Of a stretch of DNA of 24,232 nt, positions 15,643 to 24,109 are shown in pieces (positions within the stretch are counted from its first letter, which is position 1; every line of letters starts with the position of its first letter). The notes under the pieces are model-generated. The model had not been told where the DNA came from, searched no databases, and worked only from the letters and a program-made list of their open reading frames with translations. The translations under genes and the position numbers were made by a program. Source of the DNA: an uncultured Rhodospirillaceae bacterium (GTDB lineage Bacteria > Pseudomonadota > Alphaproteobacteria > CAAGCB01 > CAG-977); assembly GCA_900553035.1 (NCBI GenBank), contig USCC01000024.1, forward strand, positions 1-24,232, written 5' to 3'.

Positions 15643-17418
15643 TTAGAACAGGCTCAGAACGCTCTGAGCGGCCTGAGAAGCCATGCTCAAGGAGTTCGTC
15701 GCCAGCTGCTGACGGGTCTGCAGAGCCAACATGTTCGCCGCTTCTTCGTTCATGTCGGCCAAGGTGAGCTTGTCCGAACCCGAAACGAGGTTGTTGATCA
15801 TGTTGCTCGTGAAGTCTTCACGCGTCGTAACGGTCGCCAGGTTCTGACCGAATTCAGAAGCCTGAGCACGAAGCAGGGACGTCGCCTTTTCAATCTGTGT
15901 CAAGGATTTGTCGATGTCTTCGTTGGTCTTCCATTCGTTATCAGCAACCGTCAGGCCGATGCCCTTGGAGTCAAAGGTCACGCCCTTGATTTCCAGGAAG
16001 CTGGTACGCGTTTCGTTGAAGTTAACCGTCAGGTCGTCGCCCTTCAGCAGGTTGATGCCTTTGTAAGACGTGTCGTTGACCAGCTGGTCAATCTGCGTCA
16101 GAACGCTGTCAAACTGCGTGGCGTACGTTGCGCGGGCGTTGTTACCGTTCGTCGCGGAACCGTTAATGCCAAGCAACTGAGCGGCCTTGCCGGTTTTGTC
16201 CGTGATGATGAAGTCATCGCCCTGTTCACCGTAAACGATCAGGTTGCCCTTGTCGTTAAAGTCGGCAAAAACACCGTCAATCGCCACCAGAGCCTTACGG
16301 AGGTCTTCCGCCGTCATATCAGCCGTGATCGTAACGGTCGAACCGTTGTCAAAGCCGAGTTTGTCGTTGAAGGAAGATCCCGGGACATCATATTCGGTGA
16401 CCGTCGGCGTCGGAGCATTTGTACCGGTAACAGCACCGGCCGCCAGATCCGAACCGTCCTTGGCCTGAATGAACAGGTTACCGTCGGTGTCAACACTGGC
16501 TTTCACTGTCGCAGCGGCATCTGCATTGATCGCATCCGCAACAGCCTGAGCCGTCTTGTTGCCGGCCGCATCCGTCAGGGTGACCGTCACGCCGCCGACA
16601 ATGATCTGGTCACTATCAGCCGCACCGGTAATATCCGCTGCGTCAATCGTCAGACCGTCTGCCTTCGTCGCTTCAGAACGAATAACCAGAGACGTGTTGT
16701 CCAGCGTCTTGATTTCCATGCGACCGTCGACCAGTTCAGCCGAAACATTTTTACGGCCGATATTTTCGACGATGTCCGCCATGAAATCTTCAACCGTCAT
16801 GTCAATGCCGACCGTGGACGTCTTCGTCGCCGCATTATAGCTGGCCGCCGTACCGGCAGCCGCCGTCGTGAAGGTGTACTTCTCGCCGTCGACGATGATT
16901 TCCAGGTTCTGACCCGCCGCAACGCCCAGATCGGACAATTTCTGCGTCGGGTTCAGGTTGACGTTACCCGTCATTTCCGTCGCATTGCCCAGACGAATCG
17001 TGAAGGAATCGCCCGCGGCAATACCGCCGACCGCGTCCAGAACCTTTTGATTCTTGACGTTCGTCGGGTCGAACATAACGGAAGACGTTTTGGAGGATTT
17101 GACGTTCATCGTGTCACGGGCGGAGTTCGCGATGGACTTCGCCTGATCAACGAATTTAGTTAAAGAGGTAATACCCTCATCCGCCGTTTCCAGTGTGGAA
17201 ATAGCCTGCCCGATGCTGTCCATCAGAGCGCTGAGGTCATTTGCGCGGGCTGTCAGGGACTGCGCCGTGAAGTAGTTGGACGGATTGTCCATGGCGCTGT
17301 TGACCTTTTTGCCCGTCGACAGACGGTTCTGCGTCGTATCCATCAGCTTCTGCGTGTTCTGCAGGCTGATAAGGTTGGACCGCATGCTGGACGTGAGGGA
17401 AATATTACTAATAGCCAT
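15643..17418 (-). CDS. fliC: Flagellin
   Basis: This 591-residue protein is the subunit of the flagellar filament, exported by the flagellar type III apparatus. The conserved N-terminal D0/D1 part (about 1-140) has NRLSTGKKVNSAMDNPSNYF and the helix through LETADEGITSLTKFVDQAKS. The C-terminal D1/D0 part (about 490-591) ends in LATNSLSMASQAAQSVLSLF. The central variable region (about 140-480) is Thr/Asp/Ala-rich and contains flagellin-IN-like segments such as VTVTLTDAAGNKTAQAVADA. There is no cysteine, as expected. AAGGAG lies eight bases before the ATG. It is a single-gene unit with its own promoter and terminator. No other flagellar gene is in the window. The adjacent glycosyltransferase operon is a possible source of filament glycosylation, which is inference. 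Confidence 0.97.
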   Translation of the reverse strand: MAISNISLTSSMRSNLISLQNTQKLMDTTQNRLSTGKKVNSAMDNPSNYFTAQSLTARANDLSALMDSIGQAISTLETADEGITSLTKFVDQAKSIANSARDTMNVKSSKTSSVMFDPTNVKNQKVLDAVGGIAAGDSFTIRLGNATEMTGNVNLNPTQKLSDLGVAAGQNLEIIVDGEKYTFTTAAAGTAASYNAATKTSTVGIDMTVEDFMADIVENIGRKNVSAELVDGRMEIKTLDNTSLVIRSEATKADGLTIDAADITGAADSDQIIVGGVTVTLTDAAGNKTAQAVADAINADAAATVKASVDTDGNLFIQAKDGSDLAAGAVTGTNAPTPTVTEYDVPGSSFNDKLGFDNGSTVTITADMTAEDLRKALVAIDGVFADFNDKGNLIVYGEQGDDFIITDKTGKAAQLLGINGSATNGNNARATYATQFDSVLTQIDQLVNDTSYKGINLLKGDDLTVNFNETRTSFLEIKGVTFDSKGIGLTVADNEWKTNEDIDKSLTQIEKATSLLRAQASEFGQNLATVTTREDFTSNMINNLVSGSDKLTLADMNEEAANMLALQTRQQLATNSLSMASQAAQSVLSLF

Positions 17419-17468
17419 GATAGTTACTCCTTACTGGGATTAAATTTAAGGTCCGTTGCCGAACCCGA

Positions 17469-17506
17469 CTATGGAGAAGGCACTTCGGCCAACTTTCATT
17501 CCATAG
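17469..17506 (-). promoter_or_regulatory. Hairpin at the 5' end of the flagellin mRNA leader
   Basis: CTATGGA (17469-17475) and TCCATAG (17500-17506) form a perfect 7-base inverted repeat that begins at about the predicted transcription start and occupies the first half of the ~86-base leader. Alphaproteobacterial flagellin leaders can be targets of post-transcriptional control (for example FlbT in Caulobacter). A similar role here is inference. Confidence 0.4.
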
Positions 17507-17510
17507 GTAG

Positions 17511-17540
17511 ACTGTAGCACCCTTTTTTGAAGGTTGGCAA
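17511..17540 (-). promoter_or_regulatory. Candidate sigma70-like promoter of flagellin
   Basis: On the minus strand TTGCCA (17540-17535) and TACAGT (17516-17511) are 18 bases apart. I did not find a convincing sigma28 or sigma54 element in the 240-base gap, though late flagellar genes often use these. The call is therefore tentative. Confidence 0.4.
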
Positions 17541-17592
17541 TAGGCAATTTTTGCCCGGTATTAACACCTTGGTTTCGTTAAGTTTTCATAAA

Positions 17593-17656
17593 CGAATCGC
17601 TGATTCGCCTTCGGGCTGTTCCGGCGTTTCGGAAGCATTTTTCCGACACGCCGGAA
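17593..17656 (-). terminator. Tandem stem-loops at the 3' end of the rhamnose/glycosyltransferase operon
   Basis: Five bases past the last stop is a 16-base stem with one mismatch (arms 17619-17634 and 17641-17656, six-base loop), made of TTCCGGCGT/ACGCCGGAA plus TCGGAA/TTCCGA. A second perfect stem, CGAATC-N3-GATTCG (17593-17607), follows and is trailed by TTT on the minus strand. There is no long T tract, so it may be a weak terminator or an mRNA-stabilising structure. Confidence 0.55.
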
Positions 17657-17661
17657 ACATG

Positions 17662-18720
17662 TCAGAGCCGTTCAAAAACAGACTTTACCGCACGGTCAAG
17701 CGTTTCCGCCCCCGTCGTTTCCAGGTCATAGCGGGAACGCACGAGTTCGTAGCCCTTTTCAGCGCACGCCGCCGCCCGGGCAGAATCGGAAATCATCTCA
17801 GCGATTTTATCCGCCAGATCCCCCGCATTGCCCTTTTCAAACAAAAGAGCCGCTCCATTGTCCGCGAAAATCTCGGACGGCCCCTCGGCCGTTGACGCGA
17901 TAACCGGCTTGGAAAACGCCATTGCTTCCAGAAGGACGATCCCAAAAGGTTCAAAATTCGACGGCAGAACAAAAATGTCCAGCGTACTGTAAAAATCCTT
18001 CTTGATATCAATCCATCCGACCCGATCGACTTTGTTTTCCAGCCCGCGTTCCCGGATCATGTCCAGTACCTTGCGGTGAAAATCCTCGTACGCCCTGTCC
18101 GCCGACCCGGCGATACGCGCCCGGAAGTCAATCCCGCGGCGATCCAGTTCGGACAAAGCCTCCACGAACGTGTCAAACCCCTTCATCGGATCGAACCGTC
18201 CCAGCACGCCGATAACCGGCGGTTTGCGGAACGGCGGCACAGGCTCGTACGGTTCGGTCACCTGAATCATATTGGGCACGACGAAAATCCGATCCGCCGG
18301 ATAACCGGCCGCCATGAAAATCTGGCGCTGGTATTCTGTGATGGAAAAGATGAAATCCGCGTTCAGAATGTGTTTCGTTTTCGGGTTATGCGCTACTGCC
18401 ACAACCGGAATGTCAAGCATCTTTCCGATCAGACGGAAAAAGCCGAGCGCCTTTTTATAATGCACCAGAATCAAATCCGGACGCGTCGTGCGCACCGCCG
18501 TGTACAGTGCCCAGAACGACAGCGGCGAACGTTTGCGGAAAGGCACTTCGATTTTGCGGATATTCGGGATATCAACGGGCACCCGATCCTTCAGCAGGCC
18601 GTCCCGGTGCACAAAGTCAAGGACTTCGTACCCTCTGGCCGCCAGCGCTTTTGTATAATCCAGAAAGGCCTGCTCGATGCCGCCCATGATTTTGCCCAGA
18701 AAGACGTTTGCTATTTTCAT
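17662..18720 (-). CDS. Glycosyltransferase family 4 (GT-B fold)
   Basis: This 352-residue protein would transfer a sugar from a nucleotide donor to a growing glycan at the cytoplasmic face. The N-terminal Rossmann domain opens with KIANVFLGKIMGGIEQAF. The C-terminal donor domain has GVLGRFDPMKGFDTFVEAL (171-189) and the E-x7-E motif in FEPFGIVLLEA (Glu257 and Glu265), typical of retaining GT4 enzymes. The frame runs upstream to 18855, but ATG at 18720 is chosen because the fold starts there and TGATG overlaps the stop of the preceding gene by one base. It is the last gene of the operon. The sugar is not predictable. Confidence 0.9.
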   Translation of the reverse strand: MKIANVFLGKIMGGIEQAFLDYTKALAARGYEVLDFVHRDGLLKDRVPVDIPNIRKIEVPFRKRSPLSFWALYTAVRTTRPDLILVHYKKALGFFRLIGKMLDIPVVAVAHNPKTKHILNADFIFSITEYQRQIFMAAGYPADRIFVVPNMIQVTEPYEPVPPFRKPPVIGVLGRFDPMKGFDTFVEALSELDRRGIDFRARIAGSADRAYEDFHRKVLDMIRERGLENKVDRVGWIDIKKDFYSTLDIFVLPSNFEPFGIVLLEAMAFSKPVIASTAEGPSEIFADNGAALLFEKGNAGDLADKIAEMISDSARAAACAEKGYELVRSRYDLETTGAETLDRAVKSVFERL

Positions 18721-19688
18721 CAGATTTTGACCTTTTCCAAAAAGCGGTAAGCCCGCAGCGCCTTTCCGATTTCTCCCGCCGCCGCCAGCGAAACGACATA
18801 CCGTTTCCCCCACGTCAGGTCTTTGAGCGAAATGCGCGGCGATATCCGGTTCCATTCCCCGGCAAACGCCGACACAACCTCGGGTCGGCCTCCGCGGACG
18901 GCGGCAATGAACACGCCGTAGAGCTGATAACGGGCGGAGTATTCCCGAAAAAGACGGGCGTCCTCCTTTGAAAGCGGGTGAGCGTCAAAGTAATCCAGAA
19001 GCCGGTGCGCGACGTCAAACACACTCCGCGCCTTGGCTTCCGTGACCGTGCCGCTCTGAGACTGCGGGAACTGGCGGTGAAAGTAAAACCGGTTTTCAAC
19101 GGCGGAAACCTTCTTCGCACGTGAAAAAATGACTGAACTGGTGTAATAATCCTCTCCCAGAGGCACCTTCGGAAAGCGGAAGCCGTCAAACAGCGCCCGG
19201 CGGTACAGCTTCGACCACGGCATGATGCTGATTTTCTTGCGGCACAACGCCGGGAACGGACGGCAGATCTTTCCGGGTTTCAGTTTTTCACAAGCCGCAT
19301 AGGGCTCAAGCGTCCCATCCTCGGGAATCCGCCGGTGAGAATGGCAGACCACTTCCGCGCCGGAACGTTCCTGTTCCCGGATCAGGCATTCCAGCGCCTG
19401 CGGATGCATCAGGTCGTCGTTGTCCATGAAAACAAAAAATTCGCCCGACGCCTTGTCCAGCGCTGTATTCCGGCCGCCGCTCTGCCCTGAATTCGGCTGT
19501 GTGAGAACCTTGAAACGGGGATCCTTCCCGGCATAGGCGTTCAGGATGTCCGGCGACGAATCCGTCGAGCCGTCGTTGACGCACACAACCTCGAAATCCG
19601 GATATGTCTGTGCGCACAGGCTGTCCAGAGCGGCAGGAAGATATTTTTCGGCATTGTAGACCGGCATTAAAACGGAAATTTTCGGCAT
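18720..19688 (-). CDS. Glycosyltransferase family 2 (GT-A fold)
   Basis: This 322-residue protein starts with the standard GT2 opening (MPKISVLMPVYNAEKYL). It has VVCVNDGSTDSS with Asp39, and the metal-binding DND-D cluster at 89-92 in FVFMDNDDLMHP. The catalytic domain ends near 210; the remaining ~110 residues are helical, as in many capsule or O-antigen transferases. The GLY-rich NSGQSGGRN segment (66-74) is typical of the family. It begins one base after the preceding stop and overlaps the next start by one base, so the three transferases are translationally linked. Confidence 0.92.
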   Translation of the reverse strand: MPKISVLMPVYNAEKYLPAALDSLCAQTYPDFEVVCVNDGSTDSSPDILNAYAGKDPRFKVLTQPNSGQSGGRNTALDKASGEFFVFMDNDDLMHPQALECLIREQERSGAEVVCHSHRRIPEDGTLEPYAACEKLKPGKICRPFPALCRKKISIMPWSKLYRRALFDGFRFPKVPLGEDYYTSSVIFSRAKKVSAVENRFYFHRQFPQSQSGTVTEAKARSVFDVAHRLLDYFDAHPLSKEDARLFREYSARYQLYGVFIAAVRGGRPEVVSAFAGEWNRISPRISLKDLTWGKRYVVSLAAAGEIGKALRAYRFLEKVKI

Positions 19689-19689
19689 G

Positions 19690-20460
19690 TCACTTTTTCT
19701 TTTTAAAAAAGAGTTTCAGCCGGTTCAGCGTCATCCGCCGCCATGATTTGAAAGGCATCGGCTGTTTCCCGATGACAGCGCATGTTCCGGCGTAGCTTGC
19801 GTCCTTATATTTCCGGTTCAGGTAAATCAACTGCCGGTAAAACCGTTCACAGAAATTACCTTTGGACCAATGCTGACATTTCAGCTGAACCGCCGCGGTC
19901 AAAGCGCCGAATTCACGCAGAGCATGGATGGAAAAATCTTCGGCGTACAGGTCATAGCTCAGTTTTTCATCAAACCGAAGCCCTGTCGCGTGCACCAGAG
20001 AGGAATGAACAATCAGGCACATGCAGTCCACCGTATCGACACGTTCCGGCGCTTCAATGGCCTGCCCCTCAACAAAGGGATCAGATCCGTCCTTGTCCGA
20101 ACAGACGACCTGCCCCAGGTAAAGGCTTTTCACCCGCTCGCCGAAAAGCGTCTTTTTGACGACCTTCAGACGGCAGCCGATCGGCCCGTAAATCATTCCC
20201 GGATCCAAGTGCGCCAGAATCGGGGCGATATCCTCCTTTATCTCGAAATCCTCGTGACAGAAGACGAACCAGGCGTCGTTGTCGTAATCGTAGGTTTCCA
20301 GAAACTGGTTGTAGCGGGTCGTGATGAACAGATTGTCGGCGCGGTTGTCAATCGGGCACAGCGTGTGCCCGCTGACATGCGGATTGTTGATGAAGAACCT
20401 GTCGTAAAAACCGAAGTCTCGGACGACGGTCACGTACACGAGTCTGGGATTTTCCGACAT
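19690..20460 (-). CDS. Glycosyltransferase-like protein (GT-A related)
   Basis: This 256-residue protein opens with RLVYVTVVRDFGFYDRFF and has DAWFVFCHEDFEI (62-74), where HED takes the place of the DxD metal site. Further on it has YGPIGCRL and YDLYAEDFSIHALREFG. This pattern fits the small glycosyltransferase-like families related to GT2 (Glyco_tranf_2_5-like), by recognition only. The C-terminal tail is very basic (KLFFKKKK), which may aid membrane association. ATG at 20460 is chosen over the longer frame to 20508 because AAGGAGAGGG lies just upstream and the longer frame would overlap rfbB. It is 23 bases after rfbB. Confidence 0.8.
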   Translation of the reverse strand: MSENPRLVYVTVVRDFGFYDRFFINNPHVSGHTLCPIDNRADNLFITTRYNQFLETYDYDNDAWFVFCHEDFEIKEDIAPILAHLDPGMIYGPIGCRLKVVKKTLFGERVKSLYLGQVVCSDKDGSDPFVEGQAIEAPERVDTVDCMCLIVHSSLVHATGLRFDEKLSYDLYAEDFSIHALREFGALTAAVQLKCQHWSKGNFCERFYRQLIYLNRKYKDASYAGTCAVIGKQPMPFKSWRRMTLNRLKLFFKKKK

Positions 20461-20483
20461 GGTTCCCTCTCCTTTTCCTGTGC

Positions 20484-21497
20484 TCAGAAACGGTTTTTCA
20501 AATACCATTCCACGGTTTTCACGATACCGGTGTCAAAGTTTTCATCCGCTTTCCAGCCCAGCTCCGTTTCCAGCTTTGTCGCGTCAATCGCATAGCGCAT
20601 GTCATGGCCCGGGCGGTCTCTGACGAACGTAACAAGTTCGGCATACCGGCCTTTCGTCCGCGGACGTTCACGGTCCAGAATGGAACAGATAGCATCGACA
20701 ATCTGAAGGTTATTGCGTTCGTTCCGCCCGCCAATGTTATAGGTTTCACCCGAACGGCCCTTGCGGTAAATCAGGTCAATCGCCTTGCAGTGATCCAAAA
20801 CGTACAGCCAGTCGCGGATATTCTTGCCGTTGCCGTAAATGGGAATGTTCTCGCCGGCCATGCATTTACGGATAATGGTCGGAATCAGCTTTTCGTCATG
20901 CTGCTTCGGGCCATAGTTGTTGGAACAGTTCGACGTCGTTACGTTCATGCCGTACGTGTGGAAATACGAACGCACGACCATGTCCGAGCTGGCTTTTGAC
21001 GCGGAATACGGCGAATTCGGCGCGTAAGGAGTCGTTTCCGTGAACAGACCCGTTTCGCCCAGAGTCCCGTAAACCTCGTCGGTCGAAATATGGTGGAAGC
21101 GGCATTTTTCATAGCCGGGCTTGACTTTTCCCGGGCCGTCCATCCAATGGCGGCGCGCCGTTTCCAGAAGGTTGAACGTCCCCATGACATTTGTTTTGAT
21201 GAAAATCTCGGGCCCTGTGATGGAATTATCGACATGGCTTTCCGCCGCGAAGTGGATGACGCCGCGAATGTCGTGTTCGGCAAAGATTTTTTCAATCAGC
21301 GCCTTGTCCGTAATATCGCCCTTGATGAACGTATAGCGCGGGTGCCCCTGGACTTCCTTCAGGTTCCGCTCATCCGCGGCGTACGTCATTTTGTCCAGAT
21401 TGACGACGTGGACGTCCGGGTTGGCTTCAATGAAATAGGGGACGAAATTGGAACCGATAAAACCGGCCCCGCCCGTAACTAGAATTTTTTCAGACAT
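20484..21497 (-). CDS. rfbB: dTDP-glucose 4,6-dehydratase
   Basis: RfbB (RmlB) converts dTDP-glucose to dTDP-4-keto-6-deoxyglucose, the second step of dTDP-L-rhamnose synthesis. The 337-residue product has the NAD-binding GGAGFIG (9-15), HFAAESHVD (82-90), the STDEVYG segment (138-144, with the dehydratase Asp/Glu pair) and catalytic YSASK (Tyr164, Lys168). It ends close to the usual family length. The frame is open to 21632, but ATG at 21497 begins the fold directly and has GGAGAGC upstream. It overlaps the end of rfbD by 19 bases. It is the last of the four rhamnose genes. Confidence 0.97.
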   Translation of the reverse strand: MSEKILVTGGAGFIGSNFVPYFIEANPDVHVVNLDKMTYAADERNLKEVQGHPRYTFIKGDITDKALIEKIFAEHDIRGVIHFAAESHVDNSITGPEIFIKTNVMGTFNLLETARRHWMDGPGKVKPGYEKCRFHHISTDEVYGTLGETGLFTETTPYAPNSPYSASKASSDMVVRSYFHTYGMNVTTSNCSNNYGPKQHDEKLIPTIIRKCMAGENIPIYGNGKNIRDWLYVLDHCKAIDLIYRKGRSGETYNIGGRNERNNLQIVDAICSILDRERPRTKGRYAELVTFVRDRPGHDMRYAIDATKLETELGWKADENFDTGIVKTVEWYLKNRF

Positions 21498-22300
21498 TTT
21501 TCCAAGCTCTCCTGCCAATGAGGGATCGTCATCCCGAAAGTGTTTTTGAATTTTGACTTGTCCAGAACCGAATAAAACGGACGTTTCGCTTTTGCCGGAT
21601 ACTGATCCGAAGGAATCGGAACGACGCGGCATTTCAATCCGGACAGACGCATGATTTCATGCGCCAGATCGTACCAGCTGGCGACGCCTTCGTTTGAATA
21701 ATGATAGATTTCCCGGACGCCGTCCTTCATCTGCGGCACAAGAGCGGCAATCGCCGCGGCCAAGTCTTCGGCGCACGTCGGCGTACCGATCTGGTCACAG
21801 ACAACGTTCAGGCTTTCCTTTTCAGCCCCCAGCCGGCGCATCGTCTTTACAAAGTTGCTGCCATAGGGGCTGTACAGCCACGCCGTCCGCAGGATGACGC
21901 ACGACGATGCCAGATCCATCACGCCGGTTTCGCCGTCGCGTTTCGTCTGGCCGTAAACACTCTGAGGATTGGGTTTGTCCGTTTCGTTATAGGGACGGAA
22001 ATTCGTCCCGTCAAAAACGTAATCCGTTGACAGATGGATGATTTTCGCCCCGGTCTTCGCCAGGTTCATCGGCCCGGCGACATTAACGTTATAACAGGCC
22101 GCGATGTCATCTTCGGCCTTGTCCACCGCCGTATAGGCGGCGCAGTTGATGATCGTGTCAACGCCGCGTTCCTCAACAAACGTTCGGACGGCCTTTTCGT
22201 CCGTAATATCCAGTATCGGCAGATCCGCAAACAGCGCATCGGGCAACCGTGCCTTCAGCTCCGTTCCCAACTGCCCGTTCGCACCCGTAACTAAAAGCAT
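21479..22300 (-). CDS. rfbD: dTDP-4-dehydrorhamnose reductase
   Basis: RfbD (RmlD) carries out the final NAD(P)H-dependent reduction to dTDP-L-rhamnose. The 273-residue product has GANGQLG (6-12), INCAAYTAVDKAE (51-63), HLSTDYVFDG (89-98) and the catalytic YGQTK (Tyr116, Lys120). Length and motifs are normal. Its ATG overlaps the rfbC stop by ten bases, and its own end overlaps rfbB, so the operon is translationally packed. Confidence 0.97.
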   Translation of the reverse strand: MLLVTGANGQLGTELKARLPDALFADLPILDITDEKAVRTFVEERGVDTIINCAAYTAVDKAEDDIAACYNVNVAGPMNLAKTGAKIIHLSTDYVFDGTNFRPYNETDKPNPQSVYGQTKRDGETGVMDLASSCVILRTAWLYSPYGSNFVKTMRRLGAEKESLNVVCDQIGTPTCAEDLAAAIAALVPQMKDGVREIYHYSNEGVASWYDLAHEIMRLSGLKCRVVPIPSDQYPAKAKRPFYSVLDKSKFKNTFGMTIPHWQESLEKCLKKF

Positions 22301-22830
22301 TCCTTGAACCTCGGTAAAATTTTATCCTTGTCGGAAACACACGCGCTTTCCACAGGAACGCGCCAGTCAATGTTCAGATCGGGATCGGCATACGAAATGC
22401 CGCCTTCCGATTCCTTATTATAGAAATTGTCGCACTTGTAAGCGAAAACAGCCGTTTCCGACAGGACGGAAAAGCCGTGGGCGAAACCGCGGGGGATGAA
22501 AAGCTGACGATTGTTTGCGGCGCTCAGCTCGACCGCGACATGCTTTCCGAAAGTCGCCGAGCCTTCGCGCAGATCAACCGCGACGTCCAGCACCGTGCCT
22601 TCAAGGACGCGAACCAGTTTGGCCTGGGCGTGCTCCCCTTTCTGAAAGTGCAGGCCGCGAATGACGCCGTACGAGGATTTCGACTGGTTATCCTGAACGA
22701 AAACAGCGTCAATTCCGGCTTCCCTGAAAACCTGTTCGTTGTAGGTTTCAAAGAAATAGCCGCGCGCGTCCGTAAAAACGCGGGGCTCAAAAACGACGAC
22801 CCCCTGAATGTCTGTCTGAATAAAAGGCAT
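22291..22830 (-). CDS. rfbC: dTDP-4-dehydrorhamnose 3,5-epimerase
   Basis: RfbC (RmlC) epimerises dTDP-4-keto-6-deoxyglucose at C3 and C5. The 179-residue cupin has FTDARGYFFETYN (19-31), the catalytic-base region VIRGLHFQ (His61), FIPRGFAHGF (111-120) and the AYKCDNFYNKESEGGI segment (130-145). Length is normal. AGGAT lies before the ATG, 15 bases after the rfbA stop. Confidence 0.97.
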   Translation of the reverse strand: MPFIQTDIQGVVVFEPRVFTDARGYFFETYNEQVFREAGIDAVFVQDNQSKSSYGVIRGLHFQKGEHAQAKLVRVLEGTVLDVAVDLREGSATFGKHVAVELSAANNRQLFIPRGFAHGFSVLSETAVFAYKCDNFYNKESEGGISYADPDLNIDWRVPVESACVSDKDKILPRFKECF

Positions 22831-22845
22831 ATGTCCAATCCTATC

Positions 22846-23733
22846 CTAAATTTCCGGCGTGCAGATTTCGCCTTCCGCCAGCTTCATCAGATACTGGCCG
22901 TAACCGGTTTTGATCATGACCTGCGCCTGCTCCTTCAGCTGTTCGCGCGAAATAAAGCCCTTCACAAAGGCAATTTCTTCCAGGCAGGCGATTTTAATCC
23001 CCTTGCGTTTTTCAATGGCCTCGACATACGAACTGGCCTGTATCAGGCTGTCATGAGTCCCCGTGTCGAACCAGTCGATATCACGACTGAAAACGTTGAC
23101 CTTCAGTTTGCCGCGGCGCAGATATTCGCGGTTCACATCGGTGATTTCGTATTCGCCGCGAGCCGAAGGCTTCAGGTTCTTCGCGATCTCGACAACGCTG
23201 TTGTCATAGAAATACAACCCCGGCACAGCATAATTTGATTTCGGATGCTCCGGCTTTTCCTCAATGCTGACCGCGCGGCAGTCCGCGTCAAATTCAACGA
23301 CGCCGTAACGTTCGGGATCATGGACGTAACATCCGAAGACGACGGCTCCGTCCTTTATTTCCGCTGCCTTTTCAAGCTGTTCCGTCAAGGCATGGCCGTG
23401 GAAGATGTTGTCCCCCAGCACCAGAGCCGCCGTATCGCCGCCAATGAAATCCGCGCCAATGACAAAGGCCTGTGCCAACCCGTTCGGAACGGCTTGTTCG
23501 GCATAGGAAATGTTCATCCCCAGATGAGATCCGTCGCCGAACAGTCGCCGGAATCCCGGCAGATCAGTCGGCGTCGAAATGACCAGCACCTCTCGAATTC
23601 CCGCCCGCATCAGCAGGGACATCGGATAATACACCATCGGTTTGTCGTAAATGGGAATCATCTGTTTTGACAGGGCGATCGTCGCGGGATAAAGGCGCGT
23701 TCCCGATCCGCCGGCAAGAATAATACCTTTCAT
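22846..23733 (-). CDS. rfbA: Glucose-1-phosphate thymidylyltransferase
   Basis: RfbA (RmlA) makes dTDP-glucose from glucose-1-phosphate and dTTP, the first step of the rhamnose pathway. The 295-residue product has the nucleotidyltransferase signature GGSGTRLYP (8-16) with Lys23 in LSKQM, the metal-site LGDNIFHG (106-113), and FGCYVHDPERYGVVEFD. Family length is about 290. ATG at 23733 is preferred over the frame start at 23754 because the fold begins with MKGIILAGG and AAGGA lies upstream. It is the first gene of the seven-gene rhamnose/glycosyltransferase operon. Confidence 0.97.
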   Translation of the reverse strand: MKGIILAGGSGTRLYPATIALSKQMIPIYDKPMVYYPMSLLMRAGIREVLVISTPTDLPGFRRLFGDGSHLGMNISYAEQAVPNGLAQAFVIGADFIGGDTAALVLGDNIFHGHALTEQLEKAAEIKDGAVVFGCYVHDPERYGVVEFDADCRAVSIEEKPEHPKSNYAVPGLYFYDNSVVEIAKNLKPSARGEYEITDVNREYLRRGKLKVNVFSRDIDWFDTGTHDSLIQASSYVEAIEKRKGIKIACLEEIAFVKGFISREQLKEQAQVMIKTGYGQYLMKLAEGEICTPEI

Positions 23734-23991
23734 AAAATGCGCATCCTTATGCAAATCCAGAAAACTGTTATCACCCTAACACAACGGAACGGGAAACAAA
23801 ATCCATTTTTACATTTCCTCCGGCGGTCTTTTGCGGCGCCTTTCTTTTCAAGGGTCGCGCCCCCGGAAAAAAGCGTCGGGGGGTGTTTTCCCCGCCGCAC
23901 ACAAAGCACGCATAAATATGTGTCGGTGCCCGCCTGTCCGGCCGCCGGCGTGCTTCTCCGGTTGAAAACAGGGCGCTCAATCTCCAGAGGT

Positions 23992-24019
23992 TTTATATTA
24001 CCTTACGTGCCATTTTCAT
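23992..24019 (-). promoter_or_regulatory. Candidate promoter of the rfb operon
   Basis: On the minus strand ATGAAA (24019-24014) and TATAAA (23997-23992) are 16 bases apart in an AT-rich stretch. This would give a leader of about 250 bases before rfbA. A closer promoter cannot be excluded. Confidence 0.3.
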
Positions 24020-24081
24020 CTATTATTTGAAAATATTCCGGAATTTACGACCGACTCTGACTTTGAAAGGATTCACCGGAT

Positions 24082-24109
24082 TTTACGGAAACAGCCGGTT
24101 GAATATAAT
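24082..24109 (+). promoter_or_regulatory. Candidate plus-strand promoter facing off the window
   Basis: TTTACG (24082-24087) and a perfect TATAAT (24104-24109) are 16 bases apart. The gene it serves would start near or beyond the right edge. Confidence 0.4.

Noticed and set aside
23771..24030. Short open frames upstream of rfbA on both strands
   Set aside because: They have no ribosome site, Arg/Pro-rich composition and no domain, and they overlap each other in a region with promoter-like sequence.
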